The notes under the pieces were generated by a model that had not been told where the DNA came from, made no database searches, and saw nothing but the letters and a program-made list of their open reading frames with translations. Below are positions 44,251 through 52,930 of a stretch of DNA of 64,000 nt, in pieces. The position numbers and the translations under genes were made by a program. Position 1 is the stretch's first letter. Each line of letters starts with the position of its first letter. Source of the DNA: Anolis sagrei (Eukaryota; Chordata; Lepidosauria; Squamata; Anolidae); assembly GCF_037176765.1 (NCBI RefSeq), contig NC_090025.1:13131045-13195044 (forward strand), in the 5' to 3' direction.

Positions 44251-44384
44251 CAGTCTGAATTGCATGAGCAAAATTATTAATTGGCGTGATTGGTTTTATC
44301 CCACATTAGAGGCGGGAAGTACCCGGATGTTGTGTGGACATCCAGGAGCAACTTGAAATCCAATTCTGGATTTTAGGCCAATGT

Positions 44385-44712
44385 GGAGCCACTGGTGGTG
44401 CAGTGGGTTAAAGCACTGAGCTGCTGAGCTTGTTGACCGAAAAGTCGCAGGTTCGATTCCAGGGACCGGCTTCCGCTGTCAGCCCCAGCTCCTGGCAACC
44501 TAGCAGTTCGAAAACATGCAAATGTGAGTAGATCAATAGGTACCGCTCCGGCAGGAAGGTAACGGCGCTCCACGCAGTCATGCCGGCCACATGACTTTGG
44601 AGGTGTCTATGGACAACGCCGGCTCTTTGGCTTAGAAATGGAGATGAGCACCACACCCCAGAGTCAGACAAGACTGGACTTAATGTCAGGGGACAACCTT
44701 TACCTTTACTTT
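44385..44712 (+). mobile_element. Sauria-type SINE, near full length
   Basis: A tRNA-like head (GTGGTGCAGTGGGTTAAAGC, B-box GGTTCGATTCC), body AGCAGTTCGAAAACATGCAA, GGTACCGCTCCGGCAGGAAG and end ACTGGACTTAATGTCAGGGG with ACCTTTACCTTTA tail. Known as a squamate SINE mobilised by BovB-type LINEs; BovB copies are present in this window. Confidence 0.88.
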
Positions 44713-45582
44713 AGACAGGTCCAGAGAAAGAAAGAAAATGACATTTCTTGCACACAAATTGTTCAAAATGGATTCCTAGTGTAGAGAGCAGGAAGGAAAT
44801 GTATGTGTCTGTACAATTTTGCTTTTGTTATAAAGATAACAGTTTACCTCTGAGTGTAAATGGATAATTATATATTGCTGTTCTGTATCAAATAATAATC
44901 AACTTCCTGTTGCATTTGCATACATATAAATAATATTTATCAAAGTATATAATGGCTATAAGATCACACTTTAACATGCTAAAAGATCCACACAATCAAT
45001 TTATAGAAAATATAGTTTTAATTTATTATATTGTTAATCCAAATTTCTTTTTAAAATACAGATACAGTAGATTCTCAGTTAGCCAATAGACACTGGGATT
45101 GATAAATGCTGGATAAATGTAGTTTCTGATTGCTTGAGAGTTACTGTTAAAACAGACTTAAGTCCCCTTCTACACAGCCATATAAAATCTTCTTTGATAA
45201 TCTGGATTATATGGAAGTATAGAAGAGGCCTAGGAAATATGATAAAATACTATTGCCTGCTTGTAAACAAACAATCCATATATGGGATTGGAAGGGAATT
45301 CAGAGTCTGAGACAATGTTGGTGGGGCTGGTATAATTCTTATAGTGCAAACTCAAGCAAATATTCTGTTACAATGACATCAGTGAGCCTGACCTCCAAAT
45401 AAGTATGTTAGAACTGGAATGTAAAATTAAAAGAAGAAAAATACGCTTGGTGTATACAGAGACAAACCACAGAGAAGCCTCTTTAAAAATAAAATATTGA
45501 GCATTTCTGTTTCAATTGCTTAATTTCCATTTGACTGACCTATTTAAATACAGGGTTTTGCATTTCAGTAATCAACAAAGAC
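44713..45582. other. Intergenic, mostly unrecognised
   Basis: AT-rich sequence holding only the short MITE fragment at 45.16 kb. Confidence 0.4.
45160..45236. mobile_element. MITE fragment (CCACACAGCC family)
   Basis: CCCCTTCTACACAGCCATAT and TATGGAAGTATAGAAGAGGCC, a shortened palindrome. Confidence 0.5.
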
Positions 45583-45732
45583 CCCTTCTACCCTGCCCTA
45601 TATGCCAGGATCTGATTCCTGATTATCTCATTTGAACTGGATTATATGAGTCTACACTGCCAGATAATCTGAGATAAACAAATCATATGGGATCAGATCC
45701 TGGGATATAGGGCAGCATAGATCCAGCCTCGG
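45583..45732. mobile_element. Palindromic MITE (GATCTGATCCCAG family)
   Basis: CCTGCCCTATATGCCAGGAT and GGGATCAGATCCTGGGATAT face each other around CTGGATTATATGAGTCTACA. Confidence 0.7.
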
Positions 45733-46057
45733 TTTAGTACATATTGCAGCAGACTAACAATTCAGTTCTTGCTCAATAGCTTCCATATGAGATCATTGCC
45801 TAACCTGAATTATATGCTGTTCCTATTTGACATCATTATATTTCAAAGGTTTATGGGTCAATTGATATACCTTTTCTGGCACTGAATACAGATGACTGGT
45901 GGGCCACTGTAGTGTTATATAACTGAGCATGGTTAAGACGTTAAGTTGTAATATGAGATGTTTTACTCTGGCATAAGGAAGTGTTTTGTAATTACTATGA
46001 TGGTGAAAGACTACAAAATTATTTGAATATAGGTTACAAGATATATATACATACAAT

Positions 46058-46138
46058 ATACAGATAATCCAGTTCAAAGCAGATATTGTGGATTATCTGC
46101 CTTGATATTCTGGGTTATATGGCTGTGTGAAAGGGCCA
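46058..46138. mobile_element. MITE half (CCACACAGCC family)
   Basis: AGATAATCCAGTTCAAAGCA through TTGATATTCTGGGTTATATG and GCTGTGTGAAAGGGCC: the right half only. Confidence 0.65.
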
Positions 46139-46184
46139 AATATAGTTAAAATGTGCATTTACAGATATAGTACATATTCAAGGG

Positions 46185-46362
46185 GCTGGCTCTATACTGT
46201 TGAATTAATGCAGACCAATGCCATGGTTCAATGCTCTGGAATCCTGGGATCTTTAGTTTGGAGAGGCACCAGGACTCTTTGAAGGAGGAAGGCTAAAGAC
46301 ATTGTGAAACACCCCATAGCACTTGAGCCATGTCAGTTAAAGTAGTGTCAGACTGTGTCTTC
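46185..46362. mobile_element. MITE-like repeat (CAATGCTCTGGAATCCTGG family)
   Basis: CCATGGTTCAATGCTCTGGA, GACATTGTGAAACACCCCAT, AGCACTTGAGCCATG. Shared with 41.04-41.16 kb and, inverted, 30.7 kb. Confidence 0.5.
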
Positions 46363-46632
46363 ATTCCCATAATGTATTTATATAAAAGATTCACATACTG
46401 CCCTTCGGCAGAACTTCAGAGTGGCTTCTGTTCCAACATAATTAAACATAATGAATTCAGATGAAACGCGGAGGAGCAAAATTAGAAAGGTTGACAAAAG
46501 TGATTAAGGACTCGGAGTGGAAATAAAATAAAATCCAGGCTCAAGCCACCTAACCGTATTGTTTTAGTGTCGTTGGCTGCTTTGAGTCTCTTTTAAGAGA
46601 GAGAAAAAATAGCATCTGAAACATTATTGCTA

Positions 46633-46924
46633 TTGTATTGTCGAAGGCTTTCATGGCTGGAATCACTCAGTTCTTGTGGGTTTTTTCGGGCTATATGGCC
46701 ATGTTCTAGTGGCATTTCTCCTGACGTTTCGCCTGCATCTATGGCAAGCATCCTCAGAGGTGAGGTGTTTCCACAATTGGGAATTTCCACAGATATATAA
46801 ACCCCTTTTTCCCAATTCCAGCAGACCTCACCTCTGAGGATGCTTGCCATAGATGCAGGCGAAACGTCAGGAGAAATGCCTCTAGAACATGGCCATATAG
46901 CCCGAAAAAACCCACAAGAACTGG
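46633..46924. mobile_element. Penelope-like inverted pair with 10-bp target duplication and hammerhead-like core
   Basis: Two terminal copies face each other between ATTATTGCTA duplications (46623-46632, 46925-46934). Both keep the block TCGGGCTATATGGCCATGTT and the core CTGAGGA ... GAAACGTC (plus copy 46831-46871). A short spacer with CCACAGATATATAAACCCC lies between them. No protein-coding part. Confidence 0.82.
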
Positions 46925-47239
46925 ATTATTGCTACTATTATTATTTCTTTAATGGGTATGGGAATTGATTTCTTGGACTGTAAATCAGATTAGCCCTAAG
47001 CAACATAGCCAACAAAGATTAATGTCTAGGTTTACAGTTTAAGGGTGTGTCTACACTGTAAAATTAATGTAGTTTTTGTGGCGTAATGTAAAATAAACCA
47101 CGTGTAGTTCATGTTTCATCAGCCTACACTGCTTTGCCAGAGAAAGAAAATATGACATGCAGATTATCAATAACGAACAAGTTATTTACTCTTCGTAATT
47201 CAGAACAACATGTTTACATTCATGTGATCAGTTTCATCA

Positions 47240-47795
47240 ATTTATTATTATTTATTTATTTACTTTATTTCTATACCGCTTTTCTCAGCCCGTAGGCGAC
47301 TCAAAGCGCTTTACATAGTACAAATCACAAGACAGTGTCATAGGCAATTAAAACACATTATACATAACAGTCATTATCAATAAACAATCATTATCATAAC
47401 GCCTCAGCACCAAATCAGAACCATTCTCATAATCCTTGTTCCATGTTCCTATGTTCGATTGCACCGTATTCCTATAATCAATTGCACTGATTTAGCCAAA
47501 CGCTTGTCCGAAGAGCCAGGTCTTCACCTTCCTCCGGAACGTCAACAGTGAAGGGGCCTGTCTGATGTCTACAGGTAGGGCATTCCACAGCCGAGGGGCC
47601 ACCACCGAGATGGCCCTGTCTCTCGTTCCCGCCAGGCGCGCCTGTGATGCAGGCGGGATCGAGAGCAGGGCCTCCCCAGACGATCTTAATGTCCTAGTCG
47701 GTTCATAGGTGGAGATGCGTTCGGAGAGGTAAGTAGGGCCGGAACCGTTTAGGGCTTTATAGGCTAAAGCTAGCACTTTATAGGCTAAAGTCATC
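47240..47795 (-). mobile_element. L2 LINE 3' part
   Basis: The tail at the left (TTATTTCTATACCGCTTTTC, GGCGACTCAAAGCGCTTTAC) leads into minus-strand coding [40 protein letters not shown] and [20 protein letters not shown]. This is one of the better preserved L2 ends here. Confidence 0.88.
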
Positions 47796-48375
47796 AACTC
47801 ACGTAATGTCCTTTTATGAGATATTTAAAATGGTCTTTCTTTGTCCATGAGGCGAAATCTTCCTCCAGCAGCTTATGAAGCAAGAGCACACTTCAAACTG
47901 TCTCTCTCTGTGTCTCTCCAAACACCTTCAAAGCTCAAGTCTGAAAAATGTAACAGTATCCAAAAGTCCCAGGCTCAGCCAGCTCCCTGAGCATAGCTCA
48001 ACCAATCAGCTAACTGATTTCTCACATGCTCCAATAGTTTTGCTAACCATGGATAGCCGAGAGATGACTGGCAAGCTGCTAACCATGGATGACAAATCAG
48101 GAACCAAGAATCTCACCACGTTGAAGACAAACAGAGATTTTATTCAATTCAAAAGGGACTGTTGTGCAGCACGAATGCTTGAAGTGTACAAGTGTAAAGC
48201 ATGATCATAAACAGACATTTTTTGCACACAAGTTTCCATTCACCACCATTGTTCATTTTGAAAGTTCCCTCCCTTTCCCCTGATTAGCCAGTGCCAAGAA
48301 GCTGGCCAATGCTCTCCAAGGATCTGATCCCAGGTTCTCTGTTTATCCCAGATTGTCCGGCAATGCAGACTCATA

Positions 48376-48770
48376 TTTTTTTATTTATTGTATCAGGAGT
48401 GAAGGATACTGTTGTAACATATTTGAAAAAGCACACACAAAGTTTAAAAACTTGGCATTATATTAAATGTCCTTTGACCAGAAGCTGGCCACGTGGAGTG
48501 CCTCTGGTGTGGCTGTAAGAAGGTCCTCCATTGTGCATGTGGCAGGGCTCAGGCTGCATTGTAATAGGTGGTTTGTGGTTTGCTCTTCTCCACACTCGCA
48601 TGTCGTGGACTCCACTTCGTGGCCCCATTTCTTAAGATTGGCTCTGCATCTTGTGGTGCAAGCGCGCTGTCTGTTCAGTGCCTTCCTAGTTGCCCAATCT
48701 TCTGTGTTCCCAGAAGGGAGTTTCTCATCCAATGTCAGTCACTGATTGAGCTTCTGAGTTTTTCCGGCAC
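48376..48770 (-). mobile_element. LINE 3' end, I/R1-like (Vingi-like)
   Basis: Minus-strand coding of 89 codons: [35 protein letters not shown] and TATPEALHVASFWSKDI stop. Then comes a 3' UTR ending TCCTGATACAATAAATAAAA. A MITE fragment (48305-48375) abuts its 3' end. Confidence 0.75.
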
Positions 48771-48774
48771 AGTC

Positions 48775-49545
48775 TGACAATGGAACCGAGACAGCCTTGG
48801 TCGCCTTAGTGGATGATCTACACTGGGAACTGGACAGGGGGAGTGTGTCCCCTGTTGGTTCTGCTGGACCTCTCAGCGGCCTTTGATACCATTGATAACG
48901 ATATCCTTCTGGGACACCTTGAGGGAATGGGCCTTGGAGGTACTGTTTTATAGTGGCTCCGGTCCTTCCTAGAAGGTCATTCCCAGAAGGTGTTACTGGG
49001 TGACCTGTTCAACCCCACAACCAATGTCTTGTGTGGTTCCTCGGGACACAATACTGTCTCCCATTTTGTTTAACATCTACATTAAGCCGCTAGGGGAGAT
49101 CATCCAGAGTTTTGGGGTACGGTGTCACCTGTATGCAAATGATGTCCAACTCTGTCACTCCTTCCCACCTGCTGCTAAGGAGGCTGTTCAAGTCCTCAAC
49201 CGGTGCTTGGCTGCTGTGACGGTCTGGCTGGGGTCGAACAAATTGAAATTGAACCCAAAGACAGAGGTCCTACTGGTCAGTCACAAGGCTGAACAGGGCA
49301 TAGGGTTACAGCCTGTGGTGGATGGGGTTAGACTCCCCCTGAAGGCGCAGGTTTGCAGCTTGGGTGTGATCCTGGATTCATCGTGGAGCCTGGAACCCCA
49401 GGTTTCGGCGGTGACTAGGGGAACATTTGCACAGTTAAAACTTGTGTGCCAGCTGCACCCTTACCTTGGGAAGTTTGACTTGGCCATGGTAATAAATAAT
49501 AGCCTGCCACTTTTGGACTCTTGCTTGCTGGAGTGTTACTGTGAG
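48775..49545 (+). mobile_element. L2 LINE, reverse transcriptase part
   Basis: ILSPILFNIYIKPLGEIIQS, GVRCHLYANDVQLCHS (the YADD-box position, here YAND), AAVTVWLGSNKLKLNPKTEV and LGVILDSSWSLEPQVS give the RT fingers-to-thumb order of L2. Upstream text (CTCTCAGCGGCCTTTGATAC) encodes the LSAAFDT box in another frame. Truncated at both ends. Confidence 0.87.
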
Positions 49546-49559
49546 TAACACCCCAGCAA

Positions 49560-49690
49560 GTGAGTATCCTGACGTTTTGCCTGCAAGGTCACTAGCTCTG
49601 AGGATGCTTGCCATAGATGCAGGCGAAACGTCAGGAGAGAATGCCTCTAGAACATGGCCATATAGCCCGAAAAAACCTACAATAACCCAT
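49560..49690 (+). mobile_element. Penelope-like terminal fragment
   Basis: CTCTGAGGATGCTTGCCATA, GATGCAGGCGAAACGTCAGG, AACATGGCCATATAGCCCGA. Core CTGAGGA at 49598-49604 and GAAA at 49625-49628. A short inverted stub (CCTGACGTTTTGCCTGC) precedes it. Confidence 0.75.
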
Positions 49691-49734
49691 TATTATTTTA
49701 TGTTTAACTGCTACCCAGATTTTGCATTTTTTTT

Positions 49735-49887
49735 CTTTCACCTTGGTTAGAAGGCTCCTCAGCCCCTCCTCGCTTTCAGCCATCAAAGTGATATTATCTG
49801 CATATCTAATGTTTCATCCAACAATTTTAACTCCAGCCTTGGATTCGTCACGCCCCGCGCGTCCCATGATGTGTTCTGCATACAAGT
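49735..49887 (-). mobile_element. BovB LINE internal fragment
   Basis: Nearly the same text as 50912-51072 of the larger BovB copy (TTCACCTTGGTTAGAAGGCT, CCTCAGCCCCTCCTCGCTTT, CATGATGTGTTCTGCATACA). It covers the region around the YADD box. Confidence 0.8.
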
Positions 49888-50176
49888 AATAATAATAACA
49901 ACTTGATTTTGCAAATAATAATAATAATAATAACTTGATTTTTTCCAATCTGTGACCATTCTTGTGTTTTAATAATAATAACTTGATTTTTTTCTAATCT
50001 GTGACCATTCTCGTGTTTTAATAATAACAATAACTTTATTTTTCCCAATCTGTGACCATTCTTGTGTTTTAATAATAATAATAACTTGATTTTTGTTTTA
50101 ATAATAATAATAATTTGATTTTTTCCCAATCTGTGACCATTCTTGTGTTTTAATAATAATAATAACTTGATTTTAC
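49888..50176 (+). repeat. Minisatellite of about 47 bp between two BovB pieces
   Basis: About five to six units containing CCAATCTGTGACCATTCTTG, TGTTTT, (AAT)n and AACTTGATTTTT. The (AAT) part varies in length. It runs directly into the BovB 3' end. Confidence 0.85.
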
Positions 50177-51335
50177 AAGTTTGTTGTTGTTCATTCGTTC
50201 AGTTGTCTCCGACTCTTCGTGACCTCATGGACCAGCCCACGCCAGAGCTCCCTGTCGGCTGTCACCACCCCCAGCTCCTTCAAGGTCAGTCCAGTCACTT
50301 CAAGGATGCCATCCATCCATCTTGCCCTTGGTCGGCCCCTCTTCCTTTTGCCTTCCACTTTCCCCAGCATAATTGTCTTCTCTAGGCTTTCCTGTCTCCT
50401 CATGATGTCTCCTTCTCTAGGCTTTCCTGTCTCCTCATGATCAACTTTGTCTCTAGTATCCTTCCTTCCAGTGAGCAGTCGGGCTTTATTTCCTGGAGGA
50501 TGGACTGGTTGGATCTTCTCGCAGTCCAAGGCACTCTCAGGACTTTCCTCCAACACCACAGTTCAAAGGCATCTATCTTCCTTCGCTCAGCCTTCCCTAA
50601 GGTCCAGCTCTCACATCCGTAGGTGACTACAGGGAATACCATGGCTTTGACTAGGCGGATCTTTGTTGCCAGTCTGATGTCTCTACTCTTCACTATTTTA
50701 TCGAGACTGGACATTGCTCTCCTCCCAAGAAGGAAGCGTCTTCTGATTTCCTGGCCACAGTCTGCATCTGCAGTCATCTTTGCGCCTAGAAATACAAAGT
50801 CTGCCACGGCCTCCACATTTTCTCCCTCTATTTTCCAGTTGTCAATCATTCTTGTTGCCATAATCTTGGTTTTCTTGACGTTTAGCTGCAACCCGGCTTT
50901 TGCGCTTTCTTCTTTCACCTTGATTAGAAGGCTCCTCAGCTCCTCCTCGCTTTCGGCCATCAGAGTGGTGTCATCTGCATATCTGAGGTTGTTAATGTTT
51001 CTTCCAGCAATTTTCACCCCAGCTTTGCATTCATCCAGCCCCGCACATCGCATGATGTGTTCTGCATACAGGTTAAAAAGGTTGGGTGAGAGGATGCAGC
51101 CTTGCCGTACGCCTTTCCCAATCTTGAACCAGTCTGTTGTTCCGTGGTCAGTTCTTACTTTTGCTACTTGGTCCTTGTACAGATTCCTCAGGAGAGAGGG
51201 GAGGGGGCTTGGGATGCCCATCCCAGCAAGAACTTGCCACAGTTTATTCTGATCCACACAGTCAAAGGCTTTAGAATAGTCAATGAAGCAGAAATAGATG
51301 TTTTTCTGAAACTCTCTGCCTTTCTCCATAGCTCT
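50177..51335 (-). mobile_element. BovB (RTE) LINE, 5'-truncated, next to GRSF1 promoter
   Basis: Minus-strand coding runs from EFQKNIYFCFIDYSKAFDCV through KVRTDHGTTDWFKIGKGVRQ, GRNINNLRYADDTTLMAESE (catalytic YADD) and [20 protein letters not shown]. The 3' part contains [21 protein letters not shown] duplicated piece of about 33 bp near 50370-50440 shifts the frame, so it is dead. The 3' end near 50180 has the BovB-type CCGACTCTTCGTGACC box. Well known for patchy spread among squamates, ruminants and ticks. Confidence 0.92.
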
Positions 51336-51339
51336 ACAT

Positions 51340-51633
51340 TCCACTTCGCCCCCTGTGGGACTCTGGGAGTCGTAGTCCCGCGAGGCCTGAGCACCGCCTC
51401 GCTGAGCGTTCTGAGGTTCCCCCTGTCCAAACTGCAAATCCCGTCATCCCTCGGGGCGTCGCCATGGCATCCGAAGAGGGCCGTGTGCCAATTGGAGGGT
51501 TCCCTCAGCGGCGCTTGGGATGCCGGCCCCGGCCCCTCCTTTGGCTCCTCCTCCTCCTCCTTGGCTGCGCACTAGGCCGCAGGTCTCCCCCTCGGCGTGG
51601 AGCGGCCTTCCTCCTCGGCCTCCTCCGCCTCCC
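51340..51633 (+). promoter_or_regulatory. GRSF1 CpG promoter and 5' UTR with ZNF143-like motifs
   Basis: GC-rich DNA directly upstream of the GRSF1 start codon, continuing into exon 1. A motif at 51430-51456 (begins AACTGCAAATCCCGTCAT) and an inverted one at 51361-51382 (reverse complement contains GGACTACGACTCCCAGAG) resemble ZNF143/STAF sites. No TATA box is visible. A truncated BovB LINE abuts the left edge. Confidence 0.7.
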
Positions 51634-51894
51634 ATGGCCGCCGGGACGCGCTGGGTGCTGGGCGCGCTGCTCCGCCAGACCGGCGCCGCCTCGGCCTCGC
51701 TAGGCCTCTCCTCCTTCTCCTCCTCCTCCTGCCGCCTCCTGCGCTGTCTGGGTGCGGCAGCCGCAGCAGCAGCAGCGACGCAGAGGCGAGGGCTCTCCCG
51801 CTCCGCCGGGCCGGTGCCGGGCCTCAGCGCCTTGCCCGGACGCCCCCTCCTGGCCCCGGCCCTGGCCCTCCACGCCAGGACGGGCTTCGCGCAG
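51634..51894 (+). CDS. GRSF1: GRSF1 coding exon 1 (mitochondrial targeting region)
   Basis: 261 nt, 87 codons, ending CAG before donor GTGGGA, phase 0. The product is Arg/Ala/Ser-rich and almost free of acidic residues, as expected of a mitochondrial presequence: [17 protein letters not shown], then a serine run and an alanine run, ending HARTGFAQ. It is very GC-rich. An out-of-frame upstream ATG at 51464 opens a reading frame that overlaps this exon and could dampen translation. Confidence 0.93.
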
Positions 51895-52543
51895 GTGGGA
51901 CGACCAGCAGGCCTCAAACACCTTCGCTGGCTCCTCTTAGGAGAGCAATGCATGTTAGGTCATGTTTGTGATAAGCAGCACCATTCCTCTTCCCTTAGCG
52001 TAGCAAGAAGGAGTATTATTATTATTATTATTTATACTATTATTCATTGTAGTAGGAGTAGTATACTTCCCTTAGCATGGGAATTACTATTATTATGTAT
52101 ACTATTACTACTAACAATAATAATATTTCCCCTAGCAGTATTATTATTATTATTATTATTATTATTTCTCTTCCCTTAGCACGGGAGGAATTATTATTAT
52201 TATTATGTATACTATTACTCATAACAATAATAATAATAGTAATAATTTATTATGGGTTATTTTTACTATTCCTCTTCTCTTAGCATGGGAGGAATTCATT
52301 ATTGTTATTGTTATTTTTTATACTATTACTCATCATAATAATGTACCCTATCACATTATTATTATTATTACTTTTTCTCCTCCCTTACCTTACCATGGGA
52401 GGAATTATTATTATTATTATTACTACTACTAATAATTATAATAATATTTCCCCTAGCATTATTATTATTACTTCTCTTCCCTTAGCATGGGAGGAATTAT
52501 TATTATTATTACTACTACTAATTATAATAATATTTCCCCTAGC

Positions 52544-52576
<33 letters not shown>

Positions 52577-52899
52577 TCTCTTCCCTTAGCATGGGAAGAA
52601 TTATTATTATTATTATTATGTATACTATTACTAATAATAATAATAGGAATAGTAATAATTTATTATGTGTTATTTTTACTATTCCTCTTCTCTTAGCATG
52701 GGAGGAATTCATTATTGTTATTGTTTTGTTTTTTTATATTATTACTCATAATAATAATTTATCCTAACATATTATTATTGTAACTATTTCTCTTCCCTTA
52801 GCATGGGAGGAATTATTATTATTATTATTATTATTATTAATATTATGTTATGTATACTACTACTACTACTACTAATAATAATAATAATATTTACCCTAC

Positions 52900-52930
<31 letters not shown>

